Below, piece by piece: positions 17,192-29,829 of a stretch of 64,000 bases of DNA (positions are counted from its first letter, which is position 1; every line of letters starts with the position of its first letter). Below the pieces are notes generated by a model. That model was not told the origin of the DNA, made no database searches, and worked only from the letters and a program-made list of their open reading frames with translations. Made by a program: the position numbers and the translations under genes. This DNA comes from Sphingomonas sp. So64.6b (lineage in GTDB: Bacteria > Pseudomonadota > Alphaproteobacteria > Sphingomonadales > Sphingomonadaceae), in NCBI RefSeq assembly GCF_014171475.1, contig NZ_CP048817.1, positions 2,232,001 to 2,296,000 on the forward strand, written 5' to 3'.

Positions 17192-18690
17192 CAGAGCGCC
17201 TCGCTCTGGCTCTGAGTCATGCCACCCAGCGTTTGCGCCTGCGTGCCGGCCGGGATATTGCCGCCGTCCATCAGCACGAAGCTATCCTTGGTCCCGCCGC
17301 CCTGCGACGAGTTCACGACCAGCGATCCCTCCTTCAGCGCCACACGAGTCAGCCCGCCGGGGACCACTTGCACGGTCTTCGATCCCTTCAGCACGAACGG
17401 TCGAAAATCGACATGACGCGGCGCGAGGCCGGCATCGCACAAGGTTGGCACCGTCGACAGCGCCAGTGTGGGTTGCGCGATGTAGCGATGCGGCTCGGCG
17501 ATCAGCGCGGCGCGGAAATCCTCAATCTCCTGCTTGGTCGCGGTCGGCCCAACCAACATGCCATAACCACCCGAGCCATCGACCAGCTTCACAACCACGT
17601 CCTTGAGGTTGTCGAGGACATATTTCAGCGCCTGCGGCTCGCGGCAGCGCCAGGTCTCGACGTTGGGCAGCTTCGGCTCTCCACCCGAATAGAATTTCAC
17701 GATCTCGGGCATGTAACTGTAAATCGCCTTGTCGTCAGCGATGCCGTTACCCGGCGCGTTGATCAGCGCGACATTGCCCGCCGCATAGGCAGAGATCAGC
17801 CCAGGCACGCCAAGCATCGAATCCGGATTGAACACCAGCGGATCGAGATAGTCGTCGTCGATCCGGCGATAGATCACATCGACCTTCACCCGTCCGGCGA
17901 TGGTGCGCATCCACACGATATCGTCGTCGACCACCAGATCGGCCGCTTCGACCAGTTCGACGCCCATCGTATCTGCAAGAAAGCTGTGTTCGTAATAGGC
18001 GGAATTGTAGTGACCCGGCGTCAGCACCACGCATACCGGCGCGGCGATGCCGTTAGGGGCGACCGATTTCATCGTCTCAAGCAGGCGATCGGGATAGCTG
18101 TCGACCGCCGCGACGCGGAATTCGCGGAACAGTTCGGGGCAGAGGCGCAGCATCGCCTCGCGGTTCTCGAGCATATAGCTCACACCCGAGGGGGTTCGCG
18201 CATTGTCCTCCAGCACGAAGAACTCGTCCGGCCCGGTACGTACAAGGTCGATGCCGCAGATATGCGCCCAGATGCCATGCGGTGGCCGGATGCCGGCGAT
18301 CTCCGGGCGGAATTGCGGATTGCCGAAGATAAGGTCGGGCGGCAGCACGCCGGCATCGAGGATCTTCCGCGCACCATAGATATCATCGAGAAATGCGTTG
18401 ATCGCCTCGACCCGCTGGATCAACCCTTCGGAGAGCCGCGCCCATTCGTCTGCAAGGAAGATGCGCGGCACGATATCGAACGGAATGATGCGCTCGCTCG
18501 CGTCGCTATCACCACAAACCGCGAAGGTGATGCCGAGCTGACGGAAGGTCGCTTCGGCGCTTTGCTGGCGGCGGCGCAGCTCGCCATCGGGAGTTTCGTC
18601 GATCCAGCGGCCAAGCGCGGCGAGTTCCGGTCGTGGCGTGACGCTGCCGCCCTGGCCCATGATCTCGTCGAACGCGCGTCGTTTCCCCAT
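17191..18690 (-). CDS. Circularly permuted type-2 ATP-grasp protein
   Basis: A 499-aa protein from ATG 18690, which has AAGG 6-7 nt upstream; an earlier in-frame start adds non-conserved residues. It shows the family pattern FDIVPRIFLADEW, HICGIDLVRTG, VLEDNARTPSGVSYMLENR and the nucleotide-binding KLVDGSGGYGMLVG. ATP-grasp ligases join a carboxylate to an amine through acyl-phosphate. This permuted type is linked to alpha-E/transglutaminase operons and its substrates are unknown. First gene of the three-gene operon. Confidence 0.92.
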   Translation of the reverse strand: MGKRRAFDEIMGQGGSVTPRPELAALGRWIDETPDGELRRRQQSAEATFRQLGITFAVCGDSDASERIIPFDIVPRIFLADEWARLSEGLIQRVEAINAFLDDIYGARKILDAGVLPPDLIFGNPQFRPEIAGIRPPHGIWAHICGIDLVRTGPDEFFVLEDNARTPSGVSYMLENREAMLRLCPELFREFRVAAVDSYPDRLLETMKSVAPNGIAAPVCVVLTPGHYNSAYYEHSFLADTMGVELVEAADLVVDDDIVWMRTIAGRVKVDVIYRRIDDDYLDPLVFNPDSMLGVPGLISAYAAGNVALINAPGNGIADDKAIYSYMPEIVKFYSGGEPKLPNVETWRCREPQALKYVLDNLKDVVVKLVDGSGGYGMLVGPTATKQEIEDFRAALIAEPHRYIAQPTLALSTVPTLCDAGLAPRHVDFRPFVLKGSKTVQVVPGGLTRVALKEGSLVVNSSQGGGTKDSFVLMDGGNIPAGTQAQTLGGMTQSQSEAL

Positions 18691-18785
18691 CGAAACCTTA
18701 AAGCCCCCCAAGCACCGACAAGTTCCATGCTGCGACGAATTGCTGCGGCGCACAAGGGACTTTCGAGCTTGGCTCGAAAAGGCTT

Positions 18786-20804
18786 CTACTTCGCGGCCAA
18801 CCCGCTCAGCAGGCCGGGAGTGAGCACCTGCGGAAGGATCTCCGGTTCGGCCGCGCCGGGGGCATAATAGAGATAGAGCGGGACGCCGGCACGGTTGTGC
18901 CGTTCGATGAAGCGGCCGAGCACCGGATCGCCATCGGTCCAGTCGCCGACCAGCACCGCGACCTTGTCTTTGGCAAAGGCCGCCCGGGTCGACGCCACAT
19001 CAATCGCCGCCGCTTCGTTCACCTTGCAGGTCAGGCACCAGTCGGCGGTGAAATAGGCGAAGACCGGACGCCCTTCAGCGCGGAGCGCGGCCAGCCGCGC
19101 TTCGCTGAACGGCTCGCTTCCCGCCGCCTGGACCGGCGCTGCGGTCGAGCGTTCGACAAAGGCGATCGACCCCCCGGCAATTGCCAGCAGCGCGCCCACC
19201 CAGACGATGCCAAACGCCAGCCCGCGCGCCTGACGCCGCCCGGCGATCCACAAGATCACAGCAATGCCCAGTGCCGCGATCAGGCCGAGCGTCATGCCGT
19301 TAACCCCGGCCTGTCGCCCCAGCACCCAGGCGAGCGCGATCGCAGTGAGCCACATCGGCACGCTGAGGATGTGGCGAAAAAACTCCATCCACGCGCCGGG
19401 CCTGGGCAGCAGTTTGCGCAAGGCGGGCACGAAGCCGAGCGCGAGGAAGGGCAGTGCCAGACCGAGCCCAAGGCCGGCGAACACCGCCAAAGCAGCGGGC
19501 CAGGGTAGAATCAGCGCCGCGCCCAGTGCGACACCCATGAACGGTCCGGTGCACGGCGTGGCGATGAATGCCGCCAGTGCTCCGGTCGCAAAGGCGCCGC
19601 CGACCCCACCGGCATTGCCGACAAAGGCCGGCGTCGGTATCTCGAACAGCCCGGCGAGGTTGAGCGCGATCGCGACGGTCAGAAGCAGGAGCAGCAGGAT
19701 CATGCGCGGATCCTGCAACTGGAAAGCCCAGCCGACCGCGCTGCCCCCGGCGCGGAGCGCGAGAATCGCACCGCCCAGCGCAACGCAGACCGCGACGACG
19801 CCCGCCGTGTAGGCGAGCGCCTCGCGCCGGGCCGCGCGTTCGTCGAGATGCCCGCGCGCCAGGCTGAGCGCCTTGAGGCTGAGGATCGGGAAGACACAGG
19901 GCATGATGTTGAGCAGCAAGCCGCCGAGCAACGCGCCGCCGAGTGCGAGCAACGTCGCCGCCAATATGCCGTCGCCGCCCTTCACCGCGCCTGCCACCAT
20001 GCCCGATTCAGCCGTCACCGCCAGGCCGCGACCATCGCCGATGCGCAGCACGCCGGCCAGTTGCCCGCCAGCCTTGCCCCTCGTTGCAATCAGGACGCGG
20101 TCGCCGTCTCGCGTCACCGTCTGCGGCGCGGCATAGTCGATCACCTGCGTGGTCACCGGGAAGAAATAGGCATCGGCCAGCGGTGCATTGGCCGGATAGG
20201 GTATCGCGATCGTCGCCGCGCCGTTGGTTACCTGCCATGTCGCTTTGGCATCGAGCGGCTTGGGAATCGCACGCCGCCAGGCATCGAAGGTCGCACGCGC
20301 CTGTGGCGTTATGAGACCGTCGCCGATCGTCAGGTCGACGGCGAGTTCAGCCGTCTCCGGCACGCAGATTTGCACGGTGCAGACGAGATAGGCGGTCTTC
20401 AGCCGAACCGGGAGCTTGCTCCCCACCGCCAGGCCGGCAGGCAATTTTAGCGTCACCAGCGGCGCATAGGGTTTCTCGAACACATAGTTCATCAGGCCGG
20501 CGATCAGCAGCGTATCCGGTACCGGATAGGCCGGCGCGCTCGCCGTCACGCCCGCGGGCAAGGTCCAGTCGAGCTTGGCCGGAAAGCCGGCGTCGCCGGG
20601 ATTGAGCCAATAGCCATGCCAACCGGCTTGCGGGCGCGTATCGAGCGCGAGCGTCACGTCGCTCCCCGCCGCCGGGCGTTCGCTTTCCGCGACCAGCTTG
20701 ATCGCGAGGTGCGGCCCGGCCGCGTTCGGATCGGGCAGCTGCGCCCAGGCGGGGGCCGCGAGCAGCGCGAATATCGTCACGATCAAGCAATATAAACCGC
20801 GCAT
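18786..20804 (-). CDS. DsbD/ScsB-family thiol:disulfide interchange protein
   Basis: A 672-aa inner-membrane protein with signal peptide. The N-terminal periplasmic DsbD-alpha-like domain (to about 270) carries a Cys pair in YLVCTVQICVP. The eight-helix transporter domain has LNIMPCVFPILSLK and FIATPCTGPFMG (the two membrane Cys). The C-terminal thioredoxin domain has DWCLTCK (CxxC). By family it passes electrons from cytoplasmic thioredoxin to periplasmic partners. ATG 20804 is chosen because AAGGA lies 6 nt upstream. Confidence 0.9.
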   Translation of the reverse strand: MRGLYCLIVTIFALLAAPAWAQLPDPNAAGPHLAIKLVAESERPAAGSDVTLALDTRPQAGWHGYWLNPGDAGFPAKLDWTLPAGVTASAPAYPVPDTLLIAGLMNYVFEKPYAPLVTLKLPAGLAVGSKLPVRLKTAYLVCTVQICVPETAELAVDLTIGDGLITPQARATFDAWRRAIPKPLDAKATWQVTNGAATIAIPYPANAPLADAYFFPVTTQVIDYAAPQTVTRDGDRVLIATRGKAGGQLAGVLRIGDGRGLAVTAESGMVAGAVKGGDGILAATLLALGGALLGGLLLNIMPCVFPILSLKALSLARGHLDERAARREALAYTAGVVAVCVALGGAILALRAGGSAVGWAFQLQDPRMILLLLLLTVAIALNLAGLFEIPTPAFVGNAGGVGGAFATGALAAFIATPCTGPFMGVALGAALILPWPAALAVFAGLGLGLALPFLALGFVPALRKLLPRPGAWMEFFRHILSVPMWLTAIALAWVLGRQAGVNGMTLGLIAALGIAVILWIAGRRQARGLAFGIVWVGALLAIAGGSIAFVERSTAAPVQAAGSEPFSEARLAALRAEGRPVFAYFTADWCLTCKVNEAAAIDVASTRAAFAKDKVAVLVGDWTDGDPVLGRFIERHNRAGVPLYLYYAPGAAEPEILPQVLTPGLLSGLAAK

Positions 20805-20884
20805 TGGGCGTCCTTGCCGCAAATCCAGAGCTCGCCCATACAGCGCGTCGCGGTAATATGCACCGGACCGAAAAAGGAATCACT

Positions 20885-22555
20885 ATGCAGACCACGGCGT
20901 CGATTTTTGCCCTCGCCGCAATGCTCCTGGTCGCCGCGCCAGCGGGAGCGCAGCAGGTGCCCGACGCCGGTGCGCCAGTGATCGCACCGGTCAAAATGGT
21001 GCCGCCAAAGGATGCGCCCAAGCTGATCGTCGCAATCTCGGTCGATCAATTCTCCGCCGACCTGCTGGCCAAGAATCGCGCCTATTTCACCGACGGTTTC
21101 GCCCGGCTGCTTAAGGGCGCGGTCTTTCCTTCGGGTTATCAGAGCCATGCCGCGACCGAGACTTGCCCCGGCCATTCCACCATTCTGACCGGCTATCGCC
21201 CCGCCAATACCGGCATCATCGCCAATAGCTGGACCGATCAGGCGACGCCACGCCCCGGCAAGTCGGTCTATTGCGCCGAGGACGAGAGCGTGCCGGGCAG
21301 CAGCGCGTCGAACTACACCGTCTCCGCCAAACATCTTAAGGTCCCGACCCTTGGTGAACGCATGAAAGCGGCCGATCCACGCACCCGCGTCGTCTCCGTC
21401 GCTGGCAAGGACCGCGCCGCCGTGATGATGGGCGGGCACAATGTCGATGAGCTGTGGTGGTGGGACGGCAAGGCCTTCGCGTCCTATGCCGGCCGCACCG
21501 AACCCGCAGTGGTGACCCGGGCGACTGCAGCGACGACCGCGCTGCTCGCCATGGCGCAGCCCGCGCTGGAGATGCCCGCATGGTGCGCGAGCCGCGACAA
21601 GGCCGTCTCGATCGGTGGGGACAAGACCGTCGGTACCTGGCATTTCGACCGCGCGGCCGGCGATACCCGCGCCTTTCGCGCCTCGCCCGCTTATGACGCC
21701 GCGGTCATCGCACTCGCCGCCGGGCTGATCCAGGATATGAAACTCGGCCAGGGACCAGCCACCGACATCATCTCGATCGGCGCCTCCGCAACCGATTATG
21801 TCGGGCACAGCTTCGGTACCGACGGCGCGGAGATATGCATTCAACTCGCCAACCTCGACGCGACGCTCGGCGGGTTGTTCGACATACTCGACCGGACCGG
21901 TGTCGATTATGAGGTCGTGCTGACCGCCGACCATGGCGGCAACGACTTGCCCGAACGCGAAATCACGCAGGGCATAACCGAAGCGCAACGCGTCGATGTC
22001 GCACTCGCCCCCGCGGTGATGGGCAAGTCGATCGGCGAGAAGCTCGGCATCGCCACCCCGCTGCTGTTCGGCGACATGCCCAATGGCGATGTCTGGATCT
22101 CGACCGCCCTGACCACCGAACAGCGCAAGACCGTGCTGGCGGAGACGATCGCGCGCTACAAAGCGATGCCGCAGGTCGCCACCGTACTGACCGGCAAGCA
22201 GATCGCCGCGACGCCGATGCCCAAGGGACCGCCCGAGACATGGACGGTGATTCAGAGAGCGCGTGCGTCCTATGATCCGACACGGTCGGGCGACCTGCTG
22301 GTATTCCTGAAGTCGCGCGTCACCGCGATTCCGGTGGCCGGCACCGGTTATGTCGCGACGCATGGCAGCCCTTATGATTATGACCGCCGTGTGCCGATCC
22401 TGTTCTGGCGCAAGGGCATGACCGGGTTCGAGCATGCGGGCAGTATCGAGACTGTCGATATCGCCCCGACGCTGGCCAGAACGATCGGGCTGCCGGTGCC
22501 GGGCGTCGATGGCAAATGCCTGGACCTGGGCGCTCAGGGCAGTCCCTGCCGTTGA
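20885..22555 (+). CDS. Secreted alkaline phosphatase of the SPAP/PhoK type
   Basis: A 556-aa alkaline phosphatase-superfamily enzyme with signal peptide (cleavage near APAGAQQ). Motifs include the metal residues in AISVDQF (Asp54) and TADHGG, and ATETCPGHSTILTG at 90-103 with the nucleophilic Thr. This is the Thr-nucleophile type known from Sphingomonas SPAP and PhoK, which has almost the same length. It releases phosphate from monoesters in the periplasm or medium. AAGGA precedes ATG 20885. It is divergent from the DsbD-like gene. Confidence 0.9.
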   Translation: MQTTASIFALAAMLLVAAPAGAQQVPDAGAPVIAPVKMVPPKDAPKLIVAISVDQFSADLLAKNRAYFTDGFARLLKGAVFPSGYQSHAATETCPGHSTILTGYRPANTGIIANSWTDQATPRPGKSVYCAEDESVPGSSASNYTVSAKHLKVPTLGERMKAADPRTRVVSVAGKDRAAVMMGGHNVDELWWWDGKAFASYAGRTEPAVVTRATAATTALLAMAQPALEMPAWCASRDKAVSIGGDKTVGTWHFDRAAGDTRAFRASPAYDAAVIALAAGLIQDMKLGQGPATDIISIGASATDYVGHSFGTDGAEICIQLANLDATLGGLFDILDRTGVDYEVVLTADHGGNDLPEREITQGITEAQRVDVALAPAVMGKSIGEKLGIATPLLFGDMPNGDVWISTALTTEQRKTVLAETIARYKAMPQVATVLTGKQIAATPMPKGPPETWTVIQRARASYDPTRSGDLLVFLKSRVTAIPVAGTGYVATHGSPYDYDRRVPILFWRKGMTGFEHAGSIETVDIAPTLARTIGLPVPGVDGKCLDLGAQGSPCR

Positions 22556-23553
22556 GTACCGCGCCCGTCACGACCGCCTCGCCGCTCGACCATATTCGCG
22601 GCATCACGACCTATTGGGCGTCGCTGACCGGGCGGTCAGCCGAATCCCTGCCCTACAAGCAATGGCGGATGCTGCTCGATACGCTTGGCCTGGGGATCGA
22701 GCAGGTGATGAGGCATGTCGGCAGCCAGCGGCCCGATTATACCGGTTTCGGTGCCTGGATCATCGAGACCGCGGGACTGCCCGATCCGGTTACGGTGGCG
22801 CGCTACAATGCCCAGGTGGACGGGATCGCGCCCCCCGCTACGGTCGTGGAACGCCTTGCCGCAGTCGATGCCGCGCCGCCGGTGTTCGACGATGCCGATC
22901 TGGCCGACTGGGACGAAAAGGGTGTGATCGTCCTGCGCAATGCGATCACCGCCGCCGAGGCGGCAGCGGCCGCAGACGTGCTGTGGCAGCAGGTCGGCGG
23001 GCACGCCGACGATCCGGACAGCTGGTACGGCGGGCCGCGCGAGAACGGCATCATGATCCAGCATTTCCAGCACCCCGCCCAGACCAGGATCCGCCGGTCG
23101 CCGCGCATCCTGAAGGCATTCGCGCAACTCTGGGGCACCACCGACCTGTGGATGACGACCGACCGGATGAGCTTCAATCCACCCGAGCGACCGGATTATC
23201 GCTTTCCCGGCCCGCATCTTCACTGGGACGCCAGCCTGACTCAACCGATGCCGTTCGGCACGCAGGGCATCCTCTATCTGACCGACACCGCCGCCGATCA
23301 GGGTGCGCTGCAGCTCGTGCCGGGTTTCCATCGCCGCATCGGTGCCTGGCTCGATCGGCTGGACGGTCTCAATCCGCGCCAGGTCGATCTGTCGGCTGAA
23401 GCGGTGACCGTGCCGGCCGGTGCAGGTGAGCTGGTCATCTGGCGTGAAGACCTGCCGCATGGCGCCAGTCCCAATCGCTCGCGCCGCCCGCGCCTCGCCC
23501 AGTATCTGAACATGTATTCGCCGGTGCCCGGCCCCGAGCGGCCATGGTTGTAA
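22552..23553 (+). CDS. Phytanoyl-CoA dioxygenase (PhyH)-family Fe(II)/2-oxoglutarate oxygenase
   Basis: About 333 aa if started at TTG 22552, which overlaps the phosphatase stop (TTGA); ATG 22516 would add 12 residues inside the phosphatase gene. The double-stranded beta-helix shows the iron triad in HLHWDAS (HxD) and a distal His in DLPHGASPN, with an Arg soon after for 2-oxoglutarate. The substrate is not inferable. About 120 residues of helical sequence precede the catalytic core. Co-transcription with the phosphatase is likely. Confidence 0.8.
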   Translation: MSTAPVTTASPLDHIRGITTYWASLTGRSAESLPYKQWRMLLDTLGLGIEQVMRHVGSQRPDYTGFGAWIIETAGLPDPVTVARYNAQVDGIAPPATVVERLAAVDAAPPVFDDADLADWDEKGVIVLRNAITAAEAAAAADVLWQQVGGHADDPDSWYGGPRENGIMIQHFQHPAQTRIRRSPRILKAFAQLWGTTDLWMTTDRMSFNPPERPDYRFPGPHLHWDASLTQPMPFGTQGILYLTDTAADQGALQLVPGFHRRIGAWLDRLDGLNPRQVDLSAEAVTVPAGAGELVIWREDLPHGASPNRSRRPRLAQYLNMYSPVPGPERPWL

Positions 23554-23556
23554 AGC

Positions 23557-24489
23557 TCAGCGTGTCTCGAACGCTCTGACCCCCGCGCCGAGGCGATTGG
23601 CACCGATCGCGAGGCGCTCATGGCTGTAGTCCGCCACGAACGCCGGTGAGCGCGTCTCGCCTGGCGCGAGCGAAGCATCATTGCCCTCGACCCTGAGACC
23701 GGCCGAACGGTATTTACGCGCCTCCGCCGCGATAACGATGAAGCCGGTCCAATTCTCCTTGTTGCGCCCCTGCACGAAGGTATTGCGGGCGATCAGCCCG
23801 GTGCCGCCTTCGGGCAGGTCGATCATGTAATTGGTCTTCTTGCCGGCGGTGTCGTCGAAGCTGTTGTCGGTGATTGACACGTTCGGCACGCGCAGTTTGA
23901 CGTAATGCCCGCCGGTGCCGCGTTCGAAGCGCGAATTGGTGATCGTCACCGACCCCTGATTGGCGAGGTAGATCGCGTGGCTGCAATCGGCCGTCTCGTC
24001 GCACTGGCCGAGCCCGGAAAAGGTCGAACGCTCGATAAGTATCTTCTGGTTGGTCGGCTCACCGCCAAGGATGCCCTCCTGACTATCGAGAAACATCGAG
24101 TTCCGCACGGTGAGGTTGCCTATCTCGGTGCGGATGCCGGCGCCATTGCCGTCGTCGACACGAATGCCGCGGAACACCAGGCCATCGACGATCGATTCCT
24201 GCCCGCGCAGCACGAACGCCGCCTTGCCCTCGCACGGCGTGCCTTCGAAGATCGCGGTGCCGGGCTGCACCGCCTTGAAGGTGATCCGGCCGCCCGCCTG
24301 CACGGTGCATTGGCGATAAGTGCCCGGCGCGATCAGGATCGTCGCCGTGCCCATCCGCACCGCGCTCACCGCATCGTCGATCGTGGCGAAGCCTTGCCCG
24401 GTTTCCTGGATGACGAAAGGCGCGCGCGCTTGCTGCGCGGCGGCGGGTACGGTCAGCGCGAGAGCGGTCAACGGCAGTATGCGGCGCAT
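23557..24489 (-). CDS. Exported right-handed beta-helix protein
   Basis: A 310-aa protein with signal peptide (PLTALALTVPAAAQQ). The body is a succession of beta-helix coils (ITFKAVQPGTAIFEG, SIVDGLVFRGIRVDDGN, LTVRNSMFLDSQEG, VTITNSRFERGTGG, VSITDNSFDD), as in pectate-lyase-like and polysaccharide-binding proteins. Catalytic residues are not evident, so enzyme activity is uncertain. Convergent with the PhyH-type gene, with a 3-bp gap. Confidence 0.8.
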   Translation of the reverse strand: MRRILPLTALALTVPAAAQQARAPFVIQETGQGFATIDDAVSAVRMGTATILIAPGTYRQCTVQAGGRITFKAVQPGTAIFEGTPCEGKAAFVLRGQESIVDGLVFRGIRVDDGNGAGIRTEIGNLTVRNSMFLDSQEGILGGEPTNQKILIERSTFSGLGQCDETADCSHAIYLANQGSVTITNSRFERGTGGHYVKLRVPNVSITDNSFDDTAGKKTNYMIDLPEGGTGLIARNTFVQGRNKENWTGFIVIAAEARKYRSAGLRVEGNDASLAPGETRSPAFVADYSHERLAIGANRLGAGVRAFETR

Positions 24490-24713
24490 GGGCGGCTCCT
24501 TTTCAGCAGCAATGCCGCGTTGGATCCCGCCTGAGAAGGCAAATTGAGGGTTAACCGTAACAACCGGAGCCGCTGTTAATCACGCCCGGCGAGGCGCGTG
24601 TCGAGATACGCGGGCAATCTTGCCGCGCCCGCCCGTTGGGGCAGGATTCAACTATGACGGGAGTCGGCGGCGGCTAGGCCAGTACGCGGAACGTGGCAAT
24701 CAGCCCCTGTCGC

Positions 24714-24980
24714 TCACGCACCGCGGCGATGCTTGCCGCCGTAACGGGCACCAATATACCCACCGATCCGGGCCATTTCCATCGCCGCCACGTTGGCGGT
24801 TTGCTCACTGCACGGGAACGGCGCGCATTCCGCCTGTTTGGCGCGGGTCGAAACGCGGTCGCACAATTCCTCAATATCCGCGCGGGTTAGCAGATTCTTC
24901 TCGCGCAATAAGCAAAGCAGGCTTTGCAGGATGATCAGGCTCTCGTCACCCGAGCCTTCAGACGCATTCAAAGTCCCCAT
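24714..24980 (-). CDS. Small conserved-looking hypothetical protein (88 aa)
   Basis: Start ATG 24980 has AGGAGAG six nt upstream. The protein is mostly helical (ESLIILQSLLCLLREKNLLT, then RADIEELCDRVSTRAK) and ends in a Gly/Arg-rich tail. The ribosome site and codon use suggest a real gene. I do not recognise the family. It lies alone upstream of a gap and the metH genes on the same strand. Confidence 0.6.
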   Translation of the reverse strand: MGTLNASEGSGDESLIILQSLLCLLREKNLLTRADIEELCDRVSTRAKQAECAPFPCSEQTANVAAMEMARIGGYIGARYGGKHRRGA

Positions 24981-25095
24981 CGCATACTCTCCTAATTTTC
25001 TTCTATTTTCTTTGGAGATTATGCTCTTTCCAGCTCTTCGCAAGCCACTTGTCGCAATTTTCGGCTAACGACCGACATGTGCGATCCGGCGACGA

Positions 25096-27690
<2,595 letters not shown>

Positions 27691-27702
27691 TTTTTACTTC
27701 CT

Positions 27703-27811
27703 CCCCTCCCGCTTGCGGGAGGGGATCGAGGGGTGGGCGCCCGGCTCAAGCAGGCGAAAACGTCGGAGGAGAGCGCGAGCCCACCCCGGCCCCTCCCGCG
27801 AGCGGGAGGGG
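27703..27811. repeat. REP-like palindrome doublet between the metH halves
   Basis: Two copies of CCCCTCCCGC-N2-GCGGGAGGGG (27703-27724 and 27790-27811) flank a further inverted pair of GGGTGGGC and GCCCACCCC. The whole can fold as one large stem-loop, like a bacterial interspersed mosaic element. It separates the two metH cistrons. Confidence 0.8.
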
Positions 27812-27818
27812 GGAAAGA

Positions 27819-28865
27819 TCAAGCCGCCATCGTCATCGGCTCCAGCCCCGCCAGCCGGGTCACCACCGGCGGCACCGGCAGTTCACGCGGCGGCAGTTCG
27901 CCGACCGCCCTGGCGATCGCCGCGATATGTTCGGGGGTCGAGCCGCAGCAGCCGCCGAGAATATTGACTTGCCCTTGCGCCGCCCATTCGCGGACCAGAC
28001 CGGCCGTGGTCGCCGGCTGCTCGTCATATTCGCCAAGCTCATTGGGCAACCCGGCATTGGGATAGACCATAATCAAAGTATCGGCGATTTGAGACAGAGT
28101 CTTAACATGTGGCCGCAACTGCTCTGCGCCGAATGAGCAATTGAGCCCGATAGTGATTGGCTTGGCATGCCGTACAGCGTGCCAGAACGCCTCGACCGTA
28201 TGCCCGGACAAATTACGCCCGGACAGGTCGGTCAAGGTCATCGACATCATGATCGGAACGTCACGGCCGAGCGCCTCCGCCGCCTCAAGCACCGCCATGA
28301 CGCCAGCCTTGGCGTTGAGCGTGTCGAACACCGTTTCGATCAGGATGAAGTCGACGCCACCCTCGATCAGCGCGTCGGTCTGTTCGCGGTACACGCCCTT
28401 CAGATAATCAAAGTCGATCTCGCGGAACCCCGGATCGTTGACGTCGGGCGACAGCGACAGCGTCTTGTTGGTCGGCCCGATCGCCCCGGCGACGAAGCGG
28501 GGTCGCCCGTCTTTCGCGGCATATTCGTCGGCCAGCCGCCGCGCAATCTGTGCCGAGGCCAGATTGATCTCGCGTACCAGATGCTCCGCGCCGTAATCCG
28601 CCTGGCTGATCAGGTTCGCGCTGAAGGTGTTGGTCGATACAATGTCCGACCCTGCCTCGAGATATTCGCGCGTAATCCTCTCCGGCACCTCGGGCTTGGT
28701 CAGCGCAAGGATGTCGTTATTGCCTTTCTGGTCCTTCGACAGGCCCAGGTCGCCGGCATAGTCCGCCTCGACCAGTTTCCAGTTCTGGATCTCGGTGCCG
28801 AACGCCCCGTCCGTGATCAGGATGCGCTTGGCGGCTTCGGCCAGCAGTTTTTCACGTATGCTCAT
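27819..28865 (-). CDS. metH: Methionine synthase, homocysteine S-methyltransferase subunit
   Basis: A 348-aa protein equal to the N-terminal domain of MetH. It has [12 protein letters not shown] at the start, [10 protein letters not shown] (first zinc Cys) and [13 protein letters not shown] (the paired zinc Cys). Homocysteine is activated by the Cys-bound zinc. Start ATG 28865 has GAGGA 8 nt upstream and lies 10 bp after metF. MetH is a single chain in E. coli; the split form here needs both gene products. Confidence 0.94.
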   Translation of the reverse strand: MSIREKLLAEAAKRILITDGAFGTEIQNWKLVEADYAGDLGLSKDQKGNNDILALTKPEVPERITREYLEAGSDIVSTNTFSANLISQADYGAEHLVREINLASAQIARRLADEYAAKDGRPRFVAGAIGPTNKTLSLSPDVNDPGFREIDFDYLKGVYREQTDALIEGGVDFILIETVFDTLNAKAGVMAVLEAAEALGRDVPIMMSMTLTDLSGRNLSGHTVEAFWHAVRHAKPITIGLNCSFGAEQLRPHVKTLSQIADTLIMVYPNAGLPNELGEYDEQPATTAGLVREWAAQGQVNILGGCCGSTPEHIAAIARAVGELPPRELPVPPVVTRLAGLEPMTMAA

Positions 28866-28875
28866 ATCGAATTCC

Positions 28876-29829
28876 TCAGGCCGCAGCGGCCGTGGCGATC
28901 GTCGCTGGAACGGATTTCGCCCTGATCCCCAGCAAATGGCAGATCGCAAAGCTCAGTTCGGCGCGATTGAGCGTGTAGAAATGGAACCCGCGCACGCCGC
29001 CGGCATAAAGCTTGCGGCACATCTCGGCGGCGATCGTCGCGGCGACCAGCTGGCGCGTGCCGGGATGGTCGTCGAGCCCCTCGAACAACCGTCCCATCCA
29101 GTCGGGAATCTCGGCATTGCACATTGCGGCGAATTTGCGCGTTTGCGCGACGTTCGACACCGGCAGGATGCCAGGCAATATCTCGGCGGTAATCCCGGCC
29201 GCCGCGACCCGGTCGCGAAAGCGGAAATAGGTTTCCGGTGAGAAGAAGAATTGCGTGATCGCCCGGCTCGCACCGGCGTCGAGCTTGCGCTTGAGATTGT
29301 CAAGATCGGCCTCAACGCTGCGCGAATCCGGATGGCATTCAGGATAAGCCGCGACCGACACCTCGAACGGATGAAGCTGTTTCAATCCGGCGACCAGTGC
29401 CGCCGCATTCTCATAGCCGCCAGGATGCGACACGAACTTCGTCCCCATCACTGGCGGATCGCCGCGCAGCGCGACGATATGCCGTATGCCCGCCGCCCAA
29501 TATCCTTCGGCGACTTCGTTGATCTCTTCCTTTGTCGCCTCGACACAAGTGAGATGCGCCGCCGCGGTCAGCGAGGTTTCGCGCTCGATCCGCGCGACCG
29601 CCGCATGAGTCCGTTCACGCGTCGATCCGCCCGCACCATAGGTGACCGAGACAAACTGCGGCCCAAGCGGCTCCAGCGCTTTCACTGCTTCCCATTGCGC
29701 CTCTTCCATCTTGTCGTTCTTGGGCGGGAAGAATTCGAACGAGACCAGCGCATCACCCGCGACATCGGCGAACAACGGCGCCTCCAGCGCGCGGCGCGCT
29801 TCTTCCAGCTGATTGATGGAAATCGTCAT
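28876..29829 (-). CDS. metF: 5,10-methylenetetrahydrofolate reductase
   Basis: A 317-aa FAD-dependent TIM-barrel enzyme. It has SFEFFPPKNDKMEE near the N-terminus, FVSVTYGAGGSTRERT and ALRGDPP. It reduces 5,10-methylene-THF to the 5-methyl-THF used by MetH, which is encoded next in the operon. Its start overlaps the stop of the upstream ArsR-methyltransferase gene by four bases. Confidence 0.95.
   Translation of the reverse strand: MTISINQLEEARRALEAPLFADVAGDALVSFEFFPPKNDKMEEAQWEAVKALEPLGPQFVSVTYGAGGSTRERTHAAVARIERETSLTAAAHLTCVEATKEEINEVAEGYWAAGIRHIVALRGDPPVMGTKFVSHPGGYENAAALVAGLKQLHPFEVSVAAYPECHPDSRSVEADLDNLKRKLDAGASRAITQFFFSPETYFRFRDRVAAAGITAEILPGILPVSNVAQTRKFAAMCNAEIPDWMGRLFEGLDDHPGTRQLVAATIAAEMCRKLYAGGVRGFHFYTLNRAELSFAICHLLGIRAKSVPATIATAAAA

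Noticed and set aside
17233..18867. Plus-strand open frame of 544 codons opposite the ATP-grasp gene
   Set aside because: Shadow of the GC-rich ATP-grasp gene; no recognisable domain.
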